NCBI GenBank assembly: GCA_035263845.1
Contig: DATFQY010000045.1
Span: forward strand, 1-8,277
DNA: 8,277 nucleotides
Reading direction: 5' to 3'
From: JAWOLE01 sp035263845
GTDB taxonomy: Bacteria; Acidobacteriota; Thermoanaerobaculia; UBA5066; Gp7-AA6
Both the position numbers and the translations under genes were made by a program. The notes beneath the pieces are model-generated. The model did no database searches. It saw only the letters and a list, made by a program, of their open reading frames with translations, and was not told the DNA's origin. Shown here one piece after another: positions 1-5,146 of the stretch (its first letter is position 1; each line of letters starts with the position of its first letter).

Positions 1-283
1 TGGAGATGTGGATGTTGTCCTTCTCCCCCTCGTGGAACAGGATCGTGAACTCCTTCTCGCCGATCAGCCGGGCCAGGCCGTCGGTGGCGGCGACGTTACC
101 CGCCGTCAGCGAGGCTAGCGAGGTCGTGTCGAGCGAGCTCAAGTCTCCGACGGCGGCGATCTGTTGGCCGTTCTTATCCACCAGGAAGACGAGCTTGGCG
201 CTGGCGTCCTCGAGGAGCCTCTGGAGCGCCTGGCGGATCTTCTCGAACTCCTCGTCGTAGAGGAGAAGGTCCTGGGAACTCAT
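1..283 (-). CDS. mglB: MglB-like roadblock/LC7 protein (3' end beyond window)
   Basis: MglB is the GTPase-activating partner of the Ras-like GTPase MglA; in Myxococcus the pair sets front-rear cell polarity and motility. The first 94 residues are visible and the C-terminus lies outside the window. The sequence follows the MglB pattern closely: an acidic N-terminus (YDEEFEKIRQAL, residues 9-20), a strand LVFLVDKNGQ (31-40), the highly conserved LDTTSLASLTAGNVAA (51-66), and LIGEKEF...FHEGEKDNIHIS (73-94). These features identify a roadblock/LC7 fold. The ATG at 283-281 is chosen because homologues start just before the YDEEF segment and because AGGAG lies upstream at 301-297, although the 13-nt gap to the ATG is long. 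The gene follows recR on the same strand across a repeat-filled gap. MglA would be expected next, outside the window. It could be a roadblock paralogue in a non-motile organism; the family call is firm, the motility role is inferred. Confidence 0.88.
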   Translation of the reverse strand, partial: MSSQDLLLYDEEFEKIRQALQRLLEDASAKLVFLVDKNGQQIAAVGDLSSLDTTSLASLTAGNVAATDGLARLIGEKEFTILFHEGEKDNIHIS

Positions 284-343
284 CGAACTGTCCGGTCTCC
301 TACTGAGAGTCACTCTAGCAGAGCGAAGATGGCTCTACCGAGA

Positions 344-433
344 ATTGGTTATTGGTGATTTGTGATTTGTGATTAAGGCGCGATGGCAGCCATTCCGCCC
401 TGATCACAAATCACAAATCACAAATCACAAATC
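344..433. repeat. Inverted pair of 7-bp tandem repeats between recR and mglB
   Basis: The left arm (344-374) holds about 4.4 copies of ATTTGTG; the two outer copies are degenerate (ATTGGTT, ATTGGTG). The right arm (404-433) holds 4.3 perfect copies of TCACAAA, the reverse complement of the same unit. The 18-nt stretch at 357-374 is an exact inverted match to 416-433, and in another register to 409-426. Between the arms is a second palindrome: GGCG (377-380) pairs with CGCC (396-399), and ATGGC (383-387) pairs with GCCAT (389-393). The whole element can fold as one long stem with a nested tip. It starts 6 nt after the recR stop codon. It has no T-tract, so it is not a canonical terminator. Its direct neighbours give no other coding explanation. 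Confidence 0.9.
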
Positions 434-439
434 GGCTCC

Positions 440-1036
440 TCAAAGGTCCTTCCGGTTCTCGAGCGACCTCGCCATGGTGACCTCGTCGGCGTACTCGATG
501 TCTCCCCCGACGGGCAGGCCGAAGGCGATCCGGGTGACGCGAACCCCGGAGGGCTTGAGCTTCTTCGCGATGTAGAGCGCCGTCGCCTCCCCCTCGACGT
601 TGGGGTTGGTCGCGAGGATCACCTCGCGGACCTCCGGGGTGACCCGGTGCAGGAGTCCTTCCGCGTCGATCTCGTCCGGGCCGATCCCCTTCAAGGGCGA
701 CAGCGCACCCCAGAGAACGTGGTAGCGGCCGCGGTACTCGCGGGTCTTCTCGATCGTCACGACGTTGCCCGGCTCCTCGACCACGCAGAGGACCGCGGGA
801 TCGCGCTCCGGGTCGGAGCAGACGTCGCAGGGGTCCTCCTCGGTCAGCGTGTTGCACTGCGAGCAGCGCTTGACGGCCTCGCGGGAATCGGCGATCGCCT
901 GCGCGAGGCGCTCCGCCTCTTCCTTCGGGGCCCGCAGCAGGTAGTAGGCCAGCCGCGCGGCGCTCTTTCCGCCGATGCCGGGAAGCCTTTGCAGCTCGGC
1001 CGACAGCCGCTCGAAGGACTTCGGGACACCCCTCAT
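440..1036 (-). CDS. recR: Recombination mediator protein RecR
   Basis: RecR acts with RecO (and RecF) to load RecA onto SSB-coated single-stranded DNA in gap repair. The 198-residue length is normal for the family. Domains in order: a helix-hairpin-helix (LQRLPGIGGKSAARLAYYLL, residues 15-34), a four-cysteine zinc finger (C58, C61, C70, C73), a Toprim domain (about 81-176) with the acidic E87-E88 pair in VVEEPG and LATNPNVEGE at 141-150, and the typical C-terminal GLPVGGDIEYADEVTMARSL (173-192). I chose ATG 1036-1034, which gives the usual N-terminus shortly before the HhH. An in-frame ATG six codons upstream (1054) would add residues encoded entirely by the repeat, and is rejected. No Shine-Dalgarno sequence precedes the ATG, because a heptamer array begins 4 nt upstream. 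The gene follows dnaX and ybaB in the conserved order. Confidence 0.97.
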   Translation of the reverse strand: MRGVPKSFERLSAELQRLPGIGGKSAARLAYYLLRAPKEEAERLAQAIADSREAVKRCSQCNTLTEEDPCDVCSDPERDPAVLCVVEEPGNVVTIEKTREYRGRYHVLWGALSPLKGIGPDEIDAEGLLHRVTPEVREVILATNPNVEGEATALYIAKKLKPSGVRVTRIAFGLPVGGDIEYADEVTMARSLENRKDL

Positions 1037-1040
1037 GGGT

Positions 1041-1170
1041 GGTCCAAGGTCCAAGGTCCAAGGTCCAAGGTCGGTCTAAGGTCCAAAGTCGAAGGTCGGA
1101 GAGCCTGACCCTGGACCTTCGACTTTCGACGGACTTTGGAGTTTGGACTTTGGGCTTTGGACCTTGGACT
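1041..1170. repeat. Inverted GGTCCAA/TTGGACC heptamer array filling the ybaB-recR gap
   Basis: The left arm (1041-1100) contains GGTCCAA four times in perfect register (1041, 1048, 1055, 1062). After a 4-nt phase slip come diverged copies at 1073, 1080, 1087 and 1094. The right arm (about 1105-1170) keeps a strict 7-nt register in the opposite orientation, with units such as ACTTTGG (1133), AGTTTGG (1140), ACTTTGG (1147), GCTTTGG (1154) and ACCTTGG (1161). The arms can pair into a long imperfect hairpin centred near 1103. The array runs from the last base of the ybaB stop codon (1170) to 4 nt before the recR ATG, so it makes up essentially the whole gap. Open frames crossing it are products of the repeat and not genes. 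Confidence 0.92.
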
Positions 1171-1457
1171 CATCTCATCATCCCGCCCAGCATCGAGGCG
1201 GTCTTCTTCTGGACGGCCTCGTCGGCGCGGCGCGAGGCCTCCCGGGACGCCGCGAGGACCAGGTCCTGGAGGGTCTCGACGTCCTTGGGGTCCACGCAGG
1301 CGGGGTCGATGCGGACGGCGGTCATCTCCTTGGTGCCGGTCATTTCGACGGTCACCATCCCGCCGCCGGCCGACGCCTCGACGCGGAGGGCCTCGAGCTC
1401 CTCCTGCATCTTCGACTGCATCGCCTGGGCCTGGGCCATCATCTTCTGGATGTTCAC
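1170..1457 (-). CDS. ybaB: YbaB/EbfC family nucleoid-associated protein
   Basis: YbaB/EbfC proteins are small dimeric DNA-binding proteins that coat the nucleoid, and their gene typically sits between dnaX and recR. This one is 95 residues, close to the usual 100-110. It begins NIQKMMAQAQAMQSKMQEEL (residues 2-21), the signature N-terminal helix, followed by the beta-strand segment GGGMVTVEMTG (31-41), MTAVRIDP (45-52) and a C-terminal helix ending in the common MLGGMM (89-94). The start is GTG at 1457-1455, the only start that gives the family N-terminus. It overlaps the dnaX stop as GTGA, indicating translational coupling, with a purine-rich AAGGAAGAAG stretch at the end of dnaX as ribosome binding site. 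The same frame stays open far upstream through dnaX, which is a GC-rich shadow and not part of this protein. Confidence 0.95.
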   Translation of the reverse strand: MNIQKMMAQAQAMQSKMQEELEALRVEASAGGGMVTVEMTGTKEMTAVRIDPACVDPKDVETLQDLVLAASREASRRADEAVQKKTASMLGGMMR

Positions 1458-3088
1458 TCTTCTTCCTTCACTTCGGTCAGCTCCGCCCGAAACAGCTCCA
1501 TCGCGGAGCGCACAACGGGATCGCCCTCGGCGCGGTTGCTCGCGCGCTCGCGTGAGAGAGATTCCCGCGGCACTTCCCGGGCGGCCTGGCCCAGGTCCCC
1601 GTCCGCCGGGGGGCCCGTCTTCAGCACGATCCGGAGCGAGCGGCCGAACGCCTCGCGAGCGACCTCGGCCAGGAGCTTCCGGACGTTGGGCTCCTCCAGG
1701 GCTTCCTTCGCGGCGGCCTTGTCGATCCCGAACCGCAGGACGAGGTCGTCTCCCTCGACGCGGAGCGACTCGGCGAGCTTCGCGTGCGCCCAGGTCACGC
1801 GGCGGCGGGAGTCGAGCAGGTCGTAGAACCGGGTGATCGCGTCGGGCGGCGCGGGCGCGCCCGGGGCGGCGCCGGGCTCGGCCTCGACGGAAACGAGCGA
1901 GAGGATCCTCGGGCCCCGCGGCTCCCCGCTCCCGGCGGAGGAAACCGGCGGCTCCGGCGCCGCGGCGGGGGCGGAGGGGATGCCCGACAGGGACTCCTCG
2001 ATCCTGCGCAGCCGGGGCAGCTCGGCGAGCTTCAGGACGAACATCTGCAGGACGACACCGGCGTCCTCGGCCCGCTTGGCCAGCGCGTCCGCCTCGATGC
2101 CGAGGGAGACGGCGCGCAGCAGGTTCTCGTAGGGCATCGCGCGGGAGAGCGCGGAGAGGCGCTTCTGGTCGGCCTCGGGCAGGTCGGCCCGCGCGCCGGC
2201 GGCGAGCATCAGGAGGCGGCGCAGCAGCGAGAGGAGTTCCTTGAAGATCCGGCGGGGGTCTTCTCCCGCGTCGAGCAGCTTCGTCAACGTCGCGACGGCG
2301 GCGCCACGGTCTCCCGAGGCCGCGGCGGAGAAGATCCCTTCGAGAAGGTCGCGGTCGACGAGCGCCAGGATCTGGGCGCACCCCGCCTCGTCCACCGCTC
2401 CGCCCGAGAGGGTCGCGGCCTGGTCGAGGAGCGAGAGCGCGTCGCGCAGGCTCCCCTCGGCGGCGGCCGCGAGCATCGAGAGCGCCCCGGCTGTGACCTT
2501 GATCTTCTCCTGCTTCGCGACTTTGCCGAGCTGCTCCGCGATCTCGGCGACCGTCAGGGCCCGGAAGGAGAACCTCTGGCAGCGGGAGACGATCGTGGCC
2601 GGGATCTTGTGGAGCTCGGTCGAGGCCAGGATGAACCGGGCGTGCGGGGGCGGCTCCTCGAGGGTCTTCAAGAGCGCGTTGAAGGCCTCCGCCGTCAGCA
2701 TGTGGACTTCGTCGATGATGGCGATGCGGAAGCGGTCGCGCTGGGGCGCGTAGCGGACCGTCTCGATCAACTCGCGGGCGTTCTCGATCTTGCGGTTGGA
2801 AGCGCCGTCGATCTCGTGGACGTCGAGCGAGTCGCCGCGGGCCAGGATCTCCCGGCAGGAGGCGCACTCGCCGCACGGGCGGACCGTGGGGCCCTTCTCG
2901 CAGTTGAGCGCCCGCGCCAGGATGCGCGCGGTCGAGGTCTTGCCGACTCCCCGCGGGCCGGTCAGCAGGTACGCGGAGGCGGTCCGGCCCTCGGAGATCG
3001 CGTTGGAAAGCGTCCGCGCGGCCGCCTCCTGTCCGACGAGGTCGTCGAAGGTGCGGGGGCGCCATTTTCTCGGAAGCGCGACGTGCAT
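1454..3088 (-). CDS. dnaX: DNA polymerase III subunit gamma/tau
   Basis: DnaX is the ATPase core of the clamp loader that places the beta clamp on primed DNA and links the polymerases at the fork. The 544-residue protein starts MHVALPRKWRPRTFDDLVGQ, the classic N-terminus. It has Walker A GPRGVGKTS (44-52, K50), zinc-binding cysteines C63, C72, C75 and C78, Walker B IIDEVHML (124-131) and the sensor/SRC region (STELHKIPATIVSRCQRF, 156-173). The AAA+ lid and collar follow to about 370, then a Pro/Ala-rich linker (about 385-430) and a C-terminal domain. I see no A-rich slippery heptamer for a gamma frameshift, so a tau-like full-length product is likely. The ATG at 3088-3086 is preceded by GGAG at 3105-3102, which lies in the 3' arm of the SRP RNA gene. 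Upstream in-frame starts would run into that RNA gene. Confidence 0.97.
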   Translation of the reverse strand: MHVALPRKWRPRTFDDLVGQEAAARTLSNAISEGRTASAYLLTGPRGVGKTSTARILARALNCEKGPTVRPCGECASCREILARGDSLDVHEIDGASNRKIENARELIETVRYAPQRDRFRIAIIDEVHMLTAEAFNALLKTLEEPPPHARFILASTELHKIPATIVSRCQRFSFRALTVAEIAEQLGKVAKQEKIKVTAGALSMLAAAAEGSLRDALSLLDQAATLSGGAVDEAGCAQILALVDRDLLEGIFSAAASGDRGAAVATLTKLLDAGEDPRRIFKELLSLLRRLLMLAAGARADLPEADQKRLSALSRAMPYENLLRAVSLGIEADALAKRAEDAGVVLQMFVLKLAELPRLRRIEESLSGIPSAPAAAPEPPVSSAGSGEPRGPRILSLVSVEAEPGAAPGAPAPPDAITRFYDLLDSRRRVTWAHAKLAESLRVEGDDLVLRFGIDKAAAKEALEEPNVRKLLAEVAREAFGRSLRIVLKTGPPADGDLGQAAREVPRESLSRERASNRAEGDPVVRSAMELFRAELTEVKEEE

Positions 3089-3100
3089 CGGTTTGATGGA

Positions 3101-3237
3101 GCTCCGGCGGCCGAAGATGAGTTCAGGTTTGCCTGCGGCGCACGGGGACGCCTCCTGATCGCTGCTTCCTTCCGGACCTGACGAGGTTCGGAGACTTCCG
3201 TCGCACAGGGCCCGAACCCATCTTCCGCCGCCGGAGC
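3101..3237 (-). ncRNA. ffs: Signal recognition particle RNA (4.5S, small bacterial type)
   Basis: The minus strand reads GTCAGGTCCGGAAGGAAGCAG at about 3182-3162 with its flanks, the nearly invariant domain IV of bacterial SRP RNA. The GGAA tetraloop is at 3173-3170, closed by GGTCC on the 5' side, with the asymmetric loop that binds Ffh. The ends pair: GCTCCGGCGGC (3237-3227) with the complementary GCCGCCGGAGC at the 3' side (3111-3101), and GAAGATG (3225-3219) with CATCTTC (3120-3114 region). This makes one long rod without an Alu domain. At about 137 nt it is longer than the usual 100-115 nt, so the mature ends could lie inside these coordinates. The gene sits directly before dnaX, as scr does in Bacillus subtilis. 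Ffs guides membrane-protein-translating ribosomes to FtsY and SecYEG. Confidence 0.95.
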
Positions 3238-3242
3238 GCGAC

Positions 3243-3248
3243 ATTCTA
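3243..3248 (-). promoter_or_regulatory. Probable -10 box of the SRP RNA promoter
   Basis: The minus strand reads TAGAAT here, five of six matches to TATAAT. The position predicts a transcript start near 3237, exactly where the paired 5' end of the SRP RNA begins. No convincing -35 box lies 16-19 bp upstream; TTCCAC at 3277-3272 is too far (23 bp). The agreement between box and RNA end is the main support. Confidence 0.6.
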
Positions 3249-3345
3249 TCCCATCGCGGGCGCCCACTCGTGTGGAACGTCGAGACCAGTGGACCGCACC
3301 GTCGGGTCGGCCGTCTCGCACGCGGCGGCGCATCGAATAGGGGCG

Positions 3346-3364
3346 GGCGGGGGCAAGCCCCGCC
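3346..3364 (-). terminator. GC-rich hairpin just after the sigma-operon stop codon
   Basis: A 7-bp perfect stem, GGCGGGG with CCCCGCC, closes a 5-nt loop one base past the TAG stop (3368-3366) of the membrane protein gene. It is well placed to end the sigma operon or protect its mRNA. The following bases (CGCCCCTATTCG on the minus strand) lack a T-tract, so intrinsic termination is uncertain. The rest of the 3238-3365 gap shows nothing else beyond the SRP promoter. Confidence 0.4.
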
Positions 3365-3365
3365 A

Positions 3366-3665
3366 CTACAGCACGTTTGGGACCGATGAGGGTTGGGCCG
3401 GAGGATCTGGCGGCGTTGGCTCGGCAAGATCGGATGGAGTTGCTGTCGGCGCGGACGGCTCCGGCACCGGCGGTCGGTCGCGCAGGAGCAGGACCAGGAG
3501 GAGGACGCCGCCGGCGAATCCCGCCCAGAGATCCGTGTCGTGGAGGGCGCCGGCGGGAAGGCGCGGCCACCAGTCGTAGAAGGCGGCGAGGGTGAAGACG
3601 GTCGAGAAGAGGGCCAGCGCGGCGAGCGAAAGAAGAGCTGTCCGGGCGGCCGAGCCCGGCCTCAT
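3366..3665 (-). CDS. Small two-helix membrane protein, third gene of the sigma operon
   Basis: I do not recognise a family for this 99-residue protein. It has a short basic N-terminus (MRPGSAAR), a first hydrophobic segment at about 9-30 (TALLSLAALALFSTVFTLAAFY), an aromatic/polar loop (DWWPRL...HDTDLW, 31-47), a second segment at about 48-61 (AGFAGGVLLLVLLL), then RDR and a tail of about 35 residues rich in Pro, Ser and Thr. Positive charges after helix 2 and at the N-terminus suggest both ends are cytoplasmic. Its ATG (3665-3663) overlaps the anti-sigma stop as ATGA, so translation is coupled. In sigma operons a membrane partner often senses the stimulus or anchors a soluble anti-sigma factor, and that role is my inference from position alone. 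The coding call rests on the overlap and the clean membrane topology. Confidence 0.75.
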   Translation of the reverse strand: MRPGSAARTALLSLAALALFSTVFTLAAFYDWWPRLPAGALHDTDLWAGFAGGVLLLVLLLRDRPPVPEPSAPTATPSDLAEPTPPDPPAQPSSVPNVL

Positions 3666-3919
3666 CCGCCTTCCTTCTTGCACCGCTTGCGCACGAAGAC
3701 GATCACGGTCTCGGCGAGGGCCGGCGGGATCTCGCGCGGCTTGAGCATCTTGAGCGTTCTTCCCGTCGCGCGGTAGGTCGTCAGGAAATTCAGGCACGGC
3801 GGGCACATCTCGAAGTGGCGCTGGAGCTCCACCCGGTCGGCCTCCGGCATCGTGCCTTCCTCGAAGTCGAGCAGGCAGTCCAGGACCAGCTCCTGGCAGG
3901 TCTTCTCGTCGTGGCTCAT
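3662..3919 (-). CDS. Zinc-finger anti-sigma factor (ZAS type), soluble
   Basis: This 85-residue protein carries the zinc-binding anti-sigma signature H-x3-C-x2-C as H35-FEM-C39-PP-C42. It is preceded by the usual helical segment (CQELVLDCLLDFEEGTMPEADRVELQRHF) in which C8 could supply the fourth ligand. Such proteins hold their cognate ECF sigma factor inactive and release it on a signal, often redox or envelope stress. After the finger comes a basic region (TTYRATGRTLKMLKPREIP) and a short helix (LAETVIVFVRKRCKK) that is too short and charged to be a convincing membrane span. The protein therefore looks cytoplasmic, unlike many ZAS proteins that carry their own transmembrane helix. It is linked by ATGA overlaps to the sigma gene upstream and to the membrane protein gene downstream. 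C80 near the C-terminus is an extra cysteine of unknown role. Confidence 0.88.
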   Translation of the reverse strand: MSHDEKTCQELVLDCLLDFEEGTMPEADRVELQRHFEMCPPCLNFLTTYRATGRTLKMLKPREIPPALAETVIVFVRKRCKKEGG

Positions 3920-4557
3920 CCCGCCGCCTCCGCAGCGGGCGTTGCCGAGGGCTTCGCCGCCGGTTTCGGGCCCTGGAGCTCCGAGAGCCGCTGCCGGACA
4001 TAGAGGCGCGCCCGGTGCAGCCGGGACTTGAACGCCGGGATCGAGATCTCCAGGGTCTCCGCGATGTCGGCGGAGGGCATCTCCTCGACGTCGTACATCC
4101 AGATCACGTCTCGGTAGGCGGGCGGGAGCTCCGCGATGAATTCCCCGGCCTTCTTCGCCAGCTCCCGCGCCGCGGCCTCGTCCTCGATCGCCACGCTCCA
4201 GTCGGGGACGTCGGCCGCGAAGTGCCCGTCTCCTAAGAACCGCGGCATCCGGTCCTCGATCGAGGTCGTCGGCAGCGAGGGGCGCCGGCGCGCGCGGCTG
4301 TACGCGGCGTTCAAGGCCACGCGGTAGAACCAGGAGAAGAACTTCTTGGATTCATCGAACGTCCCGATCTTCCGGTAGAGCGTCCAGAAAGCATCCTGGG
4401 TCGCCTCTTCCGCGTCCTCCGGGTTGCGGAGCACGCCGTAAGCCAGCGAATAGACCCTCGCGTGGTACCGCTCGACCATTTTTTCGAACGCCGAGTCTTC
4501 GCCCGCCTTGATGCCGCGGACGAGCTCCAGATCGGCGGCCGCCTGGTCGTTATCCAT
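3916..4557 (-). CDS. ECF-type RNA polymerase sigma factor (sigma-70 family)
   Basis: This 213-residue protein has the two ECF domains. Sigma region 2 spans about 22-92 (AFEKMVERYHARVYSLAYGVLRN, then PEDAEEATQDAFWTLYRKI and the -10 recognition segment FFSWFYRVALNAAYSRARRR). Sigma region 4 spans about 138-194 (FIAELPPAYRDVIWMYDVEEM, then the helix-turn-helix SADIAETLEISIPAFKSRLHRARLYVRQRL). An Ala/Pro-rich tail follows (195-213), which is dispensable in most relatives. It resembles the RpoE-like groups controlled by zinc-finger anti-sigma factors, fitting the next gene. The start is ATG 4557-4555: this gives the normal distance to region 2, and only 13 nt separate it from the tRNA upstream. No Shine-Dalgarno sequence is visible in that leader. 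The target regulon cannot be read from this window. Confidence 0.96.
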   Translation of the reverse strand: MDNDQAAADLELVRGIKAGEDSAFEKMVERYHARVYSLAYGVLRNPEDAEEATQDAFWTLYRKIGTFDESKKFFSWFYRVALNAAYSRARRRPSLPTTSIEDRMPRFLGDGHFAADVPDWSVAIEDEAAARELAKKAGEFIAELPPAYRDVIWMYDVEEMPSADIAETLEISIPAFKSRLHRARLYVRQRLSELQGPKPAAKPSATPAAEAAG

Positions 4558-4570
4558 CGTTATCTATGCC

Positions 4571-4659
<89 letters not shown>

Positions 4660-4670
4660 GGGGGCGCGGA

Positions 4671-4679
4671 ATCCTACCA
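4671..4679 (-). promoter_or_regulatory. Probable extended -10 promoter for tRNA-Ser and the sigma operon
   Basis: The minus strand reads TGGTAGGAT: a TGn extension followed by TAGGAT, four of six matches to TATAAT. It would start transcription around 4664, a few bases before the tRNA 5' end. A poor -35 candidate, TGAACA, lies at 4701-4696 with a 19-bp spacer. No other promoter-like sequence stands out between the tRNA and the palindromic element upstream. Confidence 0.45.
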
Positions 4680-4713
4680 AAGCCGGTAGCCCGTTTGTTC
4701 ACCGTCCGATCCT

Positions 4714-4803
4714 CGCCCTTGTCATTCTCAGCGAAGCGAAGGACCTTCCCCCGTCAGCCCGAGAAGATTCCTCGTCGCTTCGTTCCTCAGAATGACAAGG
4801 GCG
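4714..4803. repeat. 90-bp palindromic intergenic element with 15-bp perfect ends
   Basis: CGCCCTTGTCATTCT at 4714-4728 is exactly inverted at 4789-4803. Inside, CGAAGCGA (4731-4738) pairs with TCGCTTCG (4775-4782) after a small bulge. Both arms read, from the outside in, a GTCATTCT then (G/C)AG then CGAAGCGA motif. I recall this motif as a very common intergenic repeat in environmental bacterial genomes, where it generates spurious peptides such as VILSEAKDL. The element starts directly at the TAA stop of the DUF971 gene, so it can also form a 3' hairpin for that mRNA. It has no coding content or target-site duplication that I can see. Confidence 0.85.
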
Positions 4804-5115
4804 TTACGATTCCTCCGCGAGTTGCCGGAGCGTGTCCCACGTATAGATGCCGTCGTTGTGCCGGTCGCCCCAGTCGATCTGGAGCGCGTAGCCGCCGACG
4901 CGCCGGTGCGCCATGGCCTTGAAGGAGCTCGGCGTGTAGGGCTTCTCCTTCCCCTTGTAGACGTTGCCGAAGATGTCCTTCTCACCCTTGCACATCGCGC
5001 ACGGGCAGGCGCGCCGCAGCTTCTCGAGCGGGATGTAGTCCTCCCGCCCGTCCTCCCACACGATCGCCAGCTCGTTTCCGACGATCACCACATCCTTCGG
5101 AACCGTAGTCGCCAT
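4804..5115 (-). CDS. DUF971 / GBBH-like N-terminal domain protein
   Basis: This 103-residue protein is a stand-alone DUF971 domain, the domain at the N-terminus of gamma-butyrobetaine hydroxylase and the C-terminus of the HCF101 iron-sulfur carrier. Signatures are LAIVWEDGRE (16-25), the C-x-C-x2-C motif CPCAMC (C37, C39, C42), VGGYALQIDWGDRHNDGIYTW (73-93, H86) and TLRQL (95-99). In the hydroxylase three such cysteines plus a histidine bind zinc, so C37, C39, C42 and H86 probably form a metal site here. Iron-sulfur assembly is a plausible role but unproven. The ATG at 5115-5113 starts the conserved region; the longer in-frame extension upstream would be translated from a heptamer repeat and the kinase 3' end, and is rejected. 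Only 31 nt separate it from the kinase stop, so it is probably cotranscribed with it. Confidence 0.9.
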   Translation of the reverse strand: MATTVPKDVVIVGNELAIVWEDGREDYIPLEKLRRACPCAMCKGEKDIFGNVYKGKEKPYTPSSFKAMAHRRVGGYALQIDWGDRHNDGIYTWDTLRQLAEES

Positions 5116-5146
5116 CAATCCAGAATCCAGAATCCAAAATCCAGAA

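Noticed and set aside
312..336. Possible mglB promoter (TAGAGT at 317-312) and small hairpin AGAGC/GCTCT at 320-336
   Set aside because: No -35 box at a suitable distance and only a 5-bp stem; too weak to annotate.
344..433. Possible small CRISPR array
   Set aside because: The unit is 7 bp with no spacers and the arms are inverted, unlike 23-47 bp repeats with unique spacers.
1041..1170. Frames on both strands reading peptides such as VQGPRSK across the heptamer array
   Set aside because: The period-7 DNA is open in several frames and gives low-complexity peptides; there is no start site or homology supporting translation.
1458..3065. The ybaB frame stays open upstream through nearly all of dnaX, which could suggest a frameshift fusion of DnaX and YbaB
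   Set aside because: The frame has the Arg/Pro/Gly-rich composition of a GC-rich shadow, there is no visible slippery site, and the GTGA overlap with a purine-rich upstream site explains ybaB translation.
1784..3181. 465-codon open frame on the plus strand opposite dnaX
   Set aside because: It is the GC-rich antisense shadow of dnaX, with Arg/Gly/Glu-biased composition and no recognisable domain; it also runs into the SRP RNA gene.
3238..3365. Possible small gene or extra RNA between the sigma operon and the SRP RNA
   Set aside because: Only the -10 box and one hairpin are seen; no reading frame with a ribosome binding site and no further RNA motif.
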